64,000 bases of DNA from an uncultured Desulfobulbaceae bacterium (lineage in GTDB: Bacteria; Desulfobacterota; Desulfobulbia; Desulfobulbales; BM004), in assembly GCA_947259115.1 (NCBI GenBank), contig CAMYKS010000003.1, forward strand, positions 186,001-250,000. The letters run 5' to 3'. Positions 8,689 through 16,425 of this stretch are shown here, piece after piece. The translations under genes were made by a program, and so were the position numbers. Position 1 is the stretch's first letter, and every line of letters starts with the position of its first letter. Under the pieces are notes generated by a model. It saw only the letters and a program-made list of their open reading frames with translations. It did no database searches and was not told where the DNA came from.

Positions 8689-10533
8689 ATGCAAACGGGA
8701 GAAGACCTTTTCGGCATTACATTTAAGCGTGGTGAAGTCATATTTCGCCAGGGCGACCCTGGTGAGACCATGTATATTATCCAGTCCGGTGCCGTTGAAA
8801 TATCACAGCTCCAGGGGCGCAGGGAGATCGTTCTTGCTATCCTGGAACAGGGTGATTTTTTTGGTGAAATGGCCCTCATTGACCTGGAACCCCGTTCGGC
8901 CACTGTCACAGCCTTAAAAGAAACAAGGCTTTTGGCGCTGACTCGTCGCTCTCTGCTCGATAAAATCAAACAGGACCCCAGTGTTATCCTGCATCTCATG
9001 GAAACATTGAGCCGGCGCGTTGATAATACAAACCAGCTTCTCAGGCGAATTATCGAAGGTGATGAATCCATTCGCAACAGCCTGCTGCGTGGATCGGAAC
9101 CCCATTTGAATATCGGTGGCACCGGGACAGGCGTAAAACTTCTCTCAAAGCCCGACCCGCTGGAAGAAAATATTCAACAGACCATGGAAGTCTGCCTGAC
9201 GCGGGAAAACTGTAAACATTATAAAAAAGGGGAAAAGATCTTTCAGCAGGGTGACGACGGGGACGCCATGTACATTATTGTGGAAGGACACGTGGAGATA
9301 AGTCAGCAAACTGACAACGGTAAATACGTCATCGCTTATCTGGGTCCCAATGATTACATGGGTGAACTGGCTTTAATCGGCAACATAAAGCGAACGGCCA
9401 ACGCTGAGGCAACCCAGGAGTCATGCCTCCTTAAGATTGATAAAAAAGAATTTCTCGGCAGGCTTGAGGACGAACCGGAACTGGCCCTCTTTATACTGCA
9501 GGTATTAATCCGCCGGCTGCGCCGAACCACAGAGAGTTTGCGCTCCCCGAAAACACTTCTCTCCAACGATAAAATTAAACTTGTCACCCCCATTAAAAAA
9601 GACAAACCCCTGTCACTTGGCATTATTTCACTTTCTACCTGCAGCGGCTGCACATTTGAACTTGTCGACAATCAGGCAACCCTGTCTGCTATCCTGGAGA
9701 AGGCTGAAGTAACGTACTGCCCGCTTCTCATGGATGCTGCGCATATAGGCGAGGTGGACATTGCGATTGTCGATGGTATGGTCCGCACTGAAGAGGATGT
9801 GGAAACACTGAAAGAAATCCGTAATAAAAGCCGCAAACTGGTTGCCTGGGGCACCTGTGCCTGTTTTGGCGGGATTCCGGCAATGGCCAACCATTTTGAA
9901 CTTGAAGAGCTTATTGAGGAATCATACAGCCAGGCCCAGGATTCATTTTCCTATTACCTTTCCGGTGCCATGGGGGTTAATGGCGGGGTGTATCAGGAAA
10001 ATGAACTGTCCCTGCTCCGCCGGGCCTGGAATCTTGATGATGTAGTCAAGGTTGACTACTACCTTCCGGGCTGTCCACCGCGTGGGATATTCCTGACAGA
10101 CCTGCTTAACGAGCTGCAGGGGAAGCCTGTGGAAGAAATTCAGGCCGCCATCGTCTGTGCCGAATGCAGCCGTAAACCTGAAAAAAACGACGTTGAATGC
10201 TTTTGGGTCTTTCCCAAACAGGAGTGGGCCCAGCGTCAATGTTTTGCATCCAAGGGAGCGATGTGTATGGGGTTTCTCACCCGTGGCGGCTGCCAGGCTC
10301 CCTGCCCTGAAGGAGGTATTCCATGCTGGGGATGCCGCGGCCCATCTCAGCAGGTGCTTAAAAAACTCAGTGGTGGTGAAAATTTTGAGCGTTATTTACT
10401 CGATGCTGTTGTCCGCCGGAGCAAACTCGATGCTGCAGAAATAAAACCTGTCATGCATATAATCAGGAACAGAACCAATAATCTGATTAACTTTTTTCAA
10501 AATATGAGTTTTAACGGAGCGCGTTTCCGATGA
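8689..10533 (+). CDS. Dual cNMP-binding domain / [NiFe]-hydrogenase small subunit fusion
   Basis: A 614-residue fusion. Residues 1 to about 125 and about 165-295 are two cyclic-nucleotide-binding domains. Each keeps the phosphate-binding cassette: FGEMALIDLEPRSATV near 63-78 and MGELALIGNIKRTANA near 224, both with the phosphate-gripping Arg, close to the protein kinase A pattern. From about 300 to 560 follows a hydrogenase small subunit of the MvhG/HoxY/sulfhydrogenase-delta kind: CSGC near 322, GTCACFGG near 388, PGCPPRG near 463 and the ferredoxin-like GGCQAPCPEGGIPCWGCRGP near 537. It has no Tat signal, so it should be cytosolic. Its stop overlaps the large-subunit gene (ATGA). Each domain call is firm; that cNMP controls the enzyme is inference. 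Confidence 0.92.
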   Translation: MQTGEDLFGITFKRGEVIFRQGDPGETMYIIQSGAVEISQLQGRREIVLAILEQGDFFGEMALIDLEPRSATVTALKETRLLALTRRSLLDKIKQDPSVILHLMETLSRRVDNTNQLLRRIIEGDESIRNSLLRGSEPHLNIGGTGTGVKLLSKPDPLEENIQQTMEVCLTRENCKHYKKGEKIFQQGDDGDAMYIIVEGHVEISQQTDNGKYVIAYLGPNDYMGELALIGNIKRTANAEATQESCLLKIDKKEFLGRLEDEPELALFILQVLIRRLRRTTESLRSPKTLLSNDKIKLVTPIKKDKPLSLGIISLSTCSGCTFELVDNQATLSAILEKAEVTYCPLLMDAAHIGEVDIAIVDGMVRTEEDVETLKEIRNKSRKLVAWGTCACFGGIPAMANHFELEELIEESYSQAQDSFSYYLSGAMGVNGGVYQENELSLLRRAWNLDDVVKVDYYLPGCPPRGIFLTDLLNELQGKPVEEIQAAIVCAECSRKPEKNDVECFWVFPKQEWAQRQCFASKGAMCMGFLTRGGCQAPCPEGGIPCWGCRGPSQQVLKKLSGGENFERYLLDAVVRRSKLDAAEIKPVMHIIRNRTNNLINFFQNMSFNGARFR

Positions 10534-11828
10534 GCAAAAAAATTATCCTCAAAAAAGCAACCCGCGTCGAAGGCAATGCCAACATCCATATTGAAATAGT
10601 TAATGGCAGAGTGGAAACCGCCAGATTCATGGTGCAGGATTTTCGCGGCTTTGAAAAATTTGTGCAGGGAAGGCGGATAGAATTTGTGCCGCACCTTATC
10701 TCGCGTATCTGCGGGCTGTGCAGTTCTTCACACCAAGTGGCCAGCCTTCGTGGAATTGAAGACGGCCTGCAGATCACTCCCACGCAATCAACCGAGGCCC
10801 TGCGCGATGTTATTGCCCTTGGGGAACTCATCGGCAGCCATGCCTTAAGCTATTACTACCTGTCCATGCCGGACCAGGTCGGAGCTCCGGGCGGAGTTTT
10901 TGACCTTATCAAAACGCATCCCGATGTTATGCAGGAAGCAATAGCACTGCGTAAAGAAGGCCAGGAAATTGTTAAAATTATCGGCAAACGTGCCGTTCAT
11001 CCCGTTTCCATGGGAATTGGGCGCTTCCTGGTTCCCCCGACAAAAGATGAGATTAAACAGGCAAAGGATCTTGCTGAAAAAATAATCAAAAGGGCATTGA
11101 AGCTTATCCTCAAAGCAGAAAAAATTGCACTTATCAGCAAGAGGATCTTTTTTCCTGAAAACCAGCAGGCAAACTTTGTTGTATTTGATGGTGCCGCTGA
11201 CTGCAAAAAGTTTCATGTCTTTGATATACACGGCAACAAACAGCAGGATTTTTCCATTTCAGACTTTGAAAATAATATCAGCGAGATGCGGGCTGACTGG
11301 TCATTTGCAAAATTTCCCTATCTTGCTGAATACGGATTCCCAGGGGGCATCATGCTGGTGGGCCCCCTCTCCCGCAGTTTTATCAAAGGCGGCTTTCTTG
11401 ATGATCCTGAATTAAAAAACACGGCCCTGGCAAACCAGATTGATAGAACCGCGCCCTGCCTCGAATCGTATGATAGCTGCAGGCTGCTGGAAATTTTCTG
11501 GTATGGGAAAAAAATCATTAACCTGCTTGATTCGGTTGATATTGAAGACCTGGACACTCAGGTTGATATTAAACTCAGCGGTCAGGGCATAGGGGTTGTG
11601 GAGGCACCGCGCGGTATTCTCGTCCACAGTTATCTGATAAATCGCGGCTGTATCGAACGTATGCGTCTCCTGGTCGCTACCCAGTTCAATAATCCATTTA
11701 TCAATCTGCTTATCCGCGATATAGCGGAAAAGCATGTTCAGAAAGATAAAATTTCACCAGAAGGCGATAAGTTAATCGGCCGCTGTATAAGGATTTTTGA
11801 TCCTTGCCTCAGCTGCGCCACCCACTGA
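10530..11828 (+). CDS. [NiFe]-hydrogenase large subunit without C-terminal extension
   Basis: Catalytic subunit carrying the Ni-Fe(CN)2CO site. The product of 432 residues resembles group 3 (Mvh/sulfhydrogenase) enzymes. The N-terminal nickel ligand motif is RICGLCSSSH near residues 60-69; RVEGNA near 12 holds the conserved Glu. The C-terminal ligand motif is FDPCLSCATH, and the stop codon follows directly after the His. Most hydrogenases have a further 15-30 residues that a HyaD/HycI-type protease removes after nickel insertion. Here that step seems unnecessary, as in some sensory or CO-linked hydrogenases. It overlaps the upstream small-subunit fusion by 4 bases. No diaphorase or F420 subunit gene is adjacent. 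Confidence 0.95.
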   Translation: MSKKIILKKATRVEGNANIHIEIVNGRVETARFMVQDFRGFEKFVQGRRIEFVPHLISRICGLCSSSHQVASLRGIEDGLQITPTQSTEALRDVIALGELIGSHALSYYYLSMPDQVGAPGGVFDLIKTHPDVMQEAIALRKEGQEIVKIIGKRAVHPVSMGIGRFLVPPTKDEIKQAKDLAEKIIKRALKLILKAEKIALISKRIFFPENQQANFVVFDGAADCKKFHVFDIHGNKQQDFSISDFENNISEMRADWSFAKFPYLAEYGFPGGIMLVGPLSRSFIKGGFLDDPELKNTALANQIDRTAPCLESYDSCRLLEIFWYGKKIINLLDSVDIEDLDTQVDIKLSGQGIGVVEAPRGILVHSYLINRGCIERMRLLVATQFNNPFINLLIRDIAEKHVQKDKISPEGDKLIGRCIRIFDPCLSCATH

Positions 11829-12025
11829 AACATCTACCCCAATGCCCCTCTAATACTCCATTTTCACTGATATGCAGAATAGGGCTTGCACTGGTATGTT
11901 GTTCTACGACACCTTGAAACATTAGCCACCATGCGGGTAGGGTTTTTCAAACTAGCTGGATTTTCTGTTCCTGGTAATGATATGGTGCTTCTTATGTTAT
12001 GTTGGTGCCATTTTGAAATATTTCC

Positions 12026-13312
12026 ATGCTGGAGATCCGCTTGAAGCATAATTCTGAAAATAGTTTGAATGTCAGTGAAAACGTTACGCATCACCAGAAA
12101 GAGCTGGAGAAGCGGATATTCCATCTGAAGACGCTTTATGATGTGAGCCAGGAAATCAGTTTTCTGAAAGATCCCCATGAAATAGTCAAAAACCTTCTGC
12201 TCATGGTCGTGGGTACCTTTGGCGCTTGTTCTGGGTTTTTAGTTCTTGTTGATACAAATGAACGTAAAGCCGGGAATTACTCCTTAAGGGCTATGCCGGG
12301 GGATTTTGCCCATTTCCTGGGTACAGAAAACACCGTTGATTTTTTTGTCGCCCTGCAAAAAATAACAAAAATCTCTAAGCCAACCGCAGAAAACCCGGAC
12401 GCACCGCATGGAGATTGTGTACGTGCTTTTGGAGCAGCCGGATTAAAAATTCTTATCCCCTTTGCCATCAATGAAAATTTATTGGGCTGTATAGGGTTGG
12501 GAGAGAAGCTTTCCGGGCAGGAATTTTCTTCTGATGACTGTGAGCTGCTGGATACACTGGCTCGTCAGGGGGCCATGGCAATCCAGAATGCTATTTTAGT
12601 CCAGCAAATGAAAAAAGAAGAGAATGTCAGGACTAATTTAGCCCGCTATCTGTCACCCCAGATAGTTGAAAAAATTATACACCATGACCTTGAAGTGAAC
12701 CTGGGAGGAGAACGAAAAGTTGTAACCGTTCTGTTTTCCGATATCCGTCAATTTACTTCAATCACTGAGTCGATACCCCCTGAACAATTAATTCATATTC
12801 TGAATGAATATTTTACCGAGCTGGTGCGCATTATTTTCAAGCACCGGGGCTCTATTGATAAATTTATCGGGGACGCTGTTGTTGCTGTATTTGGCAGTTT
12901 GATTAAGACAAATTCCCATGCCGAAAAAGCTGTTTGCGCTGCAGCCGAAATGATGCAGGCGATGCGCATGTTAAACAAAAGATGGTTTGAAAGATACGAT
13001 GGATTTACCATGGAGATGGGCATCGGTATCAATACAGGTAAAGCTTTCCTCGGCAATATCGGCTCCCCTGAAAGAATGGAATTTACCGTCATGGGGGATA
13101 TTGTCAATGTGGCTGCACGCCTGTCGTCAGATGCAAAAGCGGGCCAGATACTCATATCTGAAGCAACAAAACAGGAAGTTAACAATGCGGCTTTGCAGTG
13201 CCAGCTGCTGCCCCCAATGCACTTAAAGGGAAAAAGTCACTCCATGACGGTATATCAATGTTTCCACCGGCGTTCTCAGGATCCACTTTGTGCCCGTCCG
13301 CCAAAAACATAA
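12026..13312 (+). CDS. GAF domain / class III adenylate (nucleotide) cyclase
   Basis: About 428 residues. A short coiled N-terminus is followed by a GAF-type sensor domain (about 35-190) and a class III cyclase homology domain (about 225-410). Seen: the metal-binding Asp in LFSDIRQFTS (near 240) and in KFIGDAVVAVFG (near 285), the base-selecting Lys of IDKF and Asp of VMGDIVN, and the transition-state Asn/Arg of NVAARL (near 355). The Lys/Asp pair favours ATP, so adenylate cyclase is predicted. No membrane segment is seen. An alternative start is TTG 12041, which has GGAG 6 bases upstream, whereas the ATG at 12026 has none. It lies 197 bases after the hydrogenase genes on the same strand, so it may supply the ligand for their cNMP domains. 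Confidence 0.9.
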   Translation: MLEIRLKHNSENSLNVSENVTHHQKELEKRIFHLKTLYDVSQEISFLKDPHEIVKNLLLMVVGTFGACSGFLVLVDTNERKAGNYSLRAMPGDFAHFLGTENTVDFFVALQKITKISKPTAENPDAPHGDCVRAFGAAGLKILIPFAINENLLGCIGLGEKLSGQEFSSDDCELLDTLARQGAMAIQNAILVQQMKKEENVRTNLARYLSPQIVEKIIHHDLEVNLGGERKVVTVLFSDIRQFTSITESIPPEQLIHILNEYFTELVRIIFKHRGSIDKFIGDAVVAVFGSLIKTNSHAEKAVCAAAEMMQAMRMLNKRWFERYDGFTMEMGIGINTGKAFLGNIGSPERMEFTVMGDIVNVAARLSSDAKAGQILISEATKQEVNNAALQCQLLPPMHLKGKSHSMTVYQCFHRRSQDPLCARPPKT

Positions 13313-13399
13313 TTATACACAAGAGGTCAGGCAGCAACTTTTTTTGGTCATTTGATCTGCAGAAGAAGGATGCAACTGCAACGCGTGGGACAGTAGTTT

Positions 13400-13447
13400 C
13401 GGGTCAGGTTTACTATTTGGACATTCAGACTGGTGTAAGAATTTTTA
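13400..13447. repeat. Dispersed repeat, copy 1
   Basis: Starts CGGGTCAGG and contains TTTGGACATTCAGACTGG and GTGTAAGAATTTT. About four fifths of positions match the copy at 16343-16390 on the same strand. It fills most of the gap between the cyclase and the methyltransferase gene. A further GGTCAGGCAG lies at about 13325. This looks like the end of a small palindromic element rather than coding DNA. Confidence 0.5.
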
Positions 13448-13514
13448 ATGCTTTTTCTATGCAATATACCCGTAGGGCAGATTGTCAAGTGCGCATGGTA
13501 AGGTCGATTTTTTT

Positions 13515-14879
13515 TTAAGATGCGACCCCGTATACCTCCTTTCTTGCTACAACTAATAATCCCTTGACCTGCTTTCCAGACTGCTTCCTGATATCTGATT
13601 TGGTTTCTTCTAGGGGTTGTAATCCATGACGCTTCAGGCAATGCCGGATATATGTCCGTGAGTGTGCATAGCGACCGCTGGGAAAGAGCCGGTAATCCAT
13701 GCTGTTGCCTTCCAGTATTTCAACTGAAAATGCAATAATTCCTCCGTTAACAAGATTGGAAGATGCGGACCTGATGATCGTATCCAGATTCCCGAAATAC
13801 ACAAATACGTCTGAGCTGTATATCAGATCAAATTTTTGAGGAAAGGACCAATCTTGAAGTACGTCAAAAATTTCGAGCCGGTGGTAGATTTTTTTCTCTT
13901 CTGCCTTTTCAAGCATCTTTGACGATATATCGACGCCTGTCAGACTTTTTGCAAACGGCCGATAGAGTTGAGCACCCAGACCGGTTCCACAGCCAAGGTC
14001 CAGGACATTCATTTCTTTAGCTAGAAACGGGCGCACAAGGTCAAACAAAAGCTCCGGGGTTTTGTATTCCAGGTCTTTGACCAGAATCCTTTCAAAAGTT
14101 CCGGCACACCGATCAAAGATCCTGCGCACGTGCTCTGCAGGGGCGGCATGAGGTGTTTCCGATGTCCCCAGGCTCTGGAGCATGAATCTTGCCGCCTCAT
14201 CATCCGGCTTGGTCTCAAGTACCTTGTTGTAATGTTTCTCAGCTTCCTTGAAGCGCCTGAGCTTTTGCAGAGAAATCCCGAGGTTGAAATGGGCGGATGC
14301 ATAATCCGGCCGTATTGCAATGGCCTTTATGTATGACTGTGAAGCTTTTTCACTCACATTAAACTCGTCCTGTGCCACGCCAAGGTTGTTCCATGCCTCT
14401 GCCATGTCAGGAACGAACTCCACTGCCTTTTGAAAACAGGATAGGGCTTGGTCCGGGTCCCCAATTTCTCTATATGCGACACCCAGATTATTCCACGCCA
14501 GACCATAATCAGGCTGCGTTTCCAACATGGATCTGTAAATACTTATGGCACCCTTATGATCGTTCTCTTTCTGCTTCAGCCAGGCCAGGTTATAGCATGC
14601 CGGCAAAAAGGAAGGGCTCATTTCGGCTGCTTTTTCAAAAAATCTCCTGGCCTTATCCGGCCGGGACTGGTCCAGGAATACCGTGCCCAGCGCATTCAGT
14701 ACCTCTACCCAATCAGGCTTTCTTCTCAATACTTCCAGATAACCTTTTTCCGCCACAGCAAGCCTGCCTTCCCTGTGGGCCAAAGAAGCTTTCTTGAGAA
14801 CGAATTCGGAATTGTCTTTCCTGCGCTTCGGCGAAAGAGATGTTTTTGAGCGGCGCGGAGTCACATTTTTATTTTTCAT
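13515..14879 (-). CDS. TPR repeat SAM-dependent methyltransferase
   Basis: A 454-residue protein. Residues about 25-235 are tetratricopeptide repeats (for example AWNNLGVAYREIGDPDQAL and AHFNLGISLQKLRRFKEAE). Residues about 270-430 are a class I methyltransferase with the SAM-binding LDLGCGTGLGAQL near 293 and acidic TGVDISSKMLEKAEE near 315. The very basic N-terminus (KNKNVTPRRSK) has no signal peptide. The substrate is unknown; TPR-methyltransferase fusions are common in this phylum and often lie near surface-glycan or regulatory genes. It lies 41 bases beyond an attC-like site, so it may itself be a cassette or simply flank the array. Confidence 0.85.
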   Translation of the reverse strand: MKNKNVTPRRSKTSLSPKRRKDNSEFVLKKASLAHREGRLAVAEKGYLEVLRRKPDWVEVLNALGTVFLDQSRPDKARRFFEKAAEMSPSFLPACYNLAWLKQKENDHKGAISIYRSMLETQPDYGLAWNNLGVAYREIGDPDQALSCFQKAVEFVPDMAEAWNNLGVAQDEFNVSEKASQSYIKAIAIRPDYASAHFNLGISLQKLRRFKEAEKHYNKVLETKPDDEAARFMLQSLGTSETPHAAPAEHVRRIFDRCAGTFERILVKDLEYKTPELLFDLVRPFLAKEMNVLDLGCGTGLGAQLYRPFAKSLTGVDISSKMLEKAEEKKIYHRLEIFDVLQDWSFPQKFDLIYSSDVFVYFGNLDTIIRSASSNLVNGGIIAFSVEILEGNSMDYRLFPSGRYAHSRTYIRHCLKRHGLQPLEETKSDIRKQSGKQVKGLLVVARKEVYGVAS

Positions 14880-14919
14880 TCTGGGCCCACAGTAGTGATT
14901 ATTATTTCATCTCAGTTTT

Positions 14920-14981
14920 TCTTTACGTTTGCGATAAGACGCGCGCTGTTCAGGCGCGTCGTCCTTAAGCGACTGGTGTAC
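14920..14981 (-). other. attC-like site A
   Basis: On the minus strand it has a GTACACC-like outer box, AGTCGCT, a hairpin GACGCGC/GCGCGTC, then TTATCGCAAAC and GTAAAGA. It aligns over its whole length with the sites at 19048 and 19741, and lies 97 bases beyond the 3' end of the M24 peptidase gene, where an attC is expected. The outer box on one side overlaps the start of an intron-like remnant, so it may be disrupted. Confidence 0.6.
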
Positions 14982-15062
14982 GCCCGGCATGGGCGTGATC
15001 TTATGGGGTGCAAGTCCCATGTATGTGGGCCAGGGGTGAAAGACTCCCGGTTGCCCGATTAT
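14976..15062 (+). other. Group II intron-like 5' remnant
   Basis: GTGTACGCCCGGCATGGGCG followed by GGGGTGCAAGTCCCATG and GGGGTGAAAGACTCCC resembles the 5' end and domain I of bacterial group II introns (GTGYG start, GGTGCAAGTCCC block). Only about 85 bases are present, with no reverse transcriptase and no domain V seen, so at best it is a truncated relic. It abuts attC-like site A. The identity rests on remembered pattern and needs a covariance search. Confidence 0.4.
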
Positions 15063-15077
15063 GCTTTTTTCCTTTAT

Positions 15078-16289
15078 TTAAATGGTTATTATATCGTAAT
15101 TATCACCTGTTAAACATTTCCCGCCCTCGGTTGTAACCTCAAAAGTGTTTTCGACTCCCACCATTCCAAAACCTGGGATGCCGATTTTAGGTTCAATGGC
15201 AAGGGTCATCCCTTCTTCAAGGGGAAAATCAAACCCTTGTGCCAAAACGGGATATTCATCTATGGCAAGTCCAATGCCATGCCCCACAAAAAATACTTTA
15301 TTATTCCCCCAGCCCATAAAGCCATCACCCCACTCAGAACGTCCAACCTTTTCCAGGCAATGGCTCCAGATCTCACTCGGCAGTGTTCCGGGTCTTAAAC
15401 GCTCTGCAATTTGACTTTGCAGGTCGATGCAAAAGTTATGTGCCCCTATGGCCTTCACTGGCATGTTATCTTTATCGTTGAGCCAGTAAACTTGAGTCTT
15501 GTCTGTAATGTAACCCGCAAGAGTGAAGCCATTATCTATGATAAGAGGTTTTCCATCTGTCCATTTAACTTCTGCCGATCCCATATAAGGAGTTGCCGGA
15601 TGAACACCGCGAAGACCAACTGGGCCATTGAAGACACTTGGGTAGTTGGCGCTGTCTCCAACAGAAATATGTCCTTGAAATACTTCCTCCCCATAATTTT
15701 CCATCCTTAAGATTCCACCATGGCCTTCTGAAAAGAATAGTTCTGAAATCTTATGGCTTATTTCAAGCTCACTTATTCCAGAATAGAGAAGCTGTGGCAG
15801 CAATTTAGTTAAACATTTTGAATGTTTGGCGCCTGCTTCTCGAAGAATATCAAGTTCCAGCTCTGATTTTTTCGCACGACACATTCCTATTATCTTATCT
15901 GCAGGAATAAACTGTTTGCCTGGCAGATGTTTGGTAAGACTTTTTGAAAGAGCCCAAGACAATCCATTCATCTCAGCGGCAACCAATTCAGGTAAAGGAA
16001 AACACAAATCGTTTAATGTTGTTTCGATTTCCCTATATGAATTAAAAGGGTAAATATGGTTCAATGGCGACTCAATTTTTACCCTTTCAACTCCGCGTCT
16101 GCAAAATAGGATTGGTTCACCATCCAACGGCAGCCAGAAAACTCCACTGGCAAATGAACCGCTGAAATAATAAATATTTAAACGGGAAAATAGTAATAGC
16201 CCCTTAGCCTGTGGAACATATTGATGAAGAAGTCTTTTGCACCTGTCCCACCGGGAAGTTAATTCCTGTAAAGGAAAAATGTCGTTCAA
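15078..16289 (-). CDS. M24 family (Xaa-Pro type) metallopeptidase
   Basis: A 403-residue pita-bread-fold peptidase. Residues about 1-150 form the creatinase-like N-terminal domain, and about 165-395 the catalytic domain. All five expected metal ligands are visible: the two Asp in IIDNGF and YITDKTQ, His in VGHGIGL, and Glu in IEPKIG and VENTF. It would be a cytosolic aminopeptidase P or prolidase-like enzyme; the substrate is unknown. I use the TTG start at 16289, preceded by GGAG 10 bases upstream. It is the last gene before attC-like site A, so it may be a cassette cargo gene, large for that class. Confidence 0.85.
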   Translation of the reverse strand: MNDIFPLQELTSRWDRCKRLLHQYVPQAKGLLLFSRLNIYYFSGSFASGVFWLPLDGEPILFCRRGVERVKIESPLNHIYPFNSYREIETTLNDLCFPLPELVAAEMNGLSWALSKSLTKHLPGKQFIPADKIIGMCRAKKSELELDILREAGAKHSKCLTKLLPQLLYSGISELEISHKISELFFSEGHGGILRMENYGEEVFQGHISVGDSANYPSVFNGPVGLRGVHPATPYMGSAEVKWTDGKPLIIDNGFTLAGYITDKTQVYWLNDKDNMPVKAIGAHNFCIDLQSQIAERLRPGTLPSEIWSHCLEKVGRSEWGDGFMGWGNNKVFFVGHGIGLAIDEYPVLAQGFDFPLEEGMTLAIEPKIGIPGFGMVGVENTFEVTTEGGKCLTGDNYDIITI

Positions 16290-16342
16290 ATTTATGTCTC
16301 CAGAAAGATTTTATTATATGAAAAAGTGTCCCGCTGCAGCAC

Positions 16343-16408
16343 CGGGTCAGGCCTTATGTTTGGGCATCCAGGCTGGTGTAAAGATTTTCTGAAACTGCCT
16401 GACCCCGG
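16343..16408. repeat. Dispersed repeat, copy 2, with palindromic ends
   Basis: Same strand and order as the copy at 13400-13447 (CGGGTCAGG ... TTTGGGCATCCAGGCTGG ... GTGTAAAGATTTT). Here it closes into a hairpin because ACCGGGTCAGG at 16341-16351 is matched by CCTGACCCCGGT at 16398-16409 with one extra C. It lies between the M24 and TIR genes. It resembles ends of REP-like elements moved by single-strand transposases, which is inference only. Confidence 0.5.
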
Positions 16409-16425
16409 TCATACATTCATTGCTC

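Noticed and set aside
9600-10533. Complex I NuoB-like subunit instead of hydrogenase small subunit
   Set aside because: The partner large subunit has both nickel ligand motifs (RICGLC and DPCLSC), which complex I subunits lack, and the small subunit has the extra ferredoxin-like cysteines of group 3 hydrogenases.
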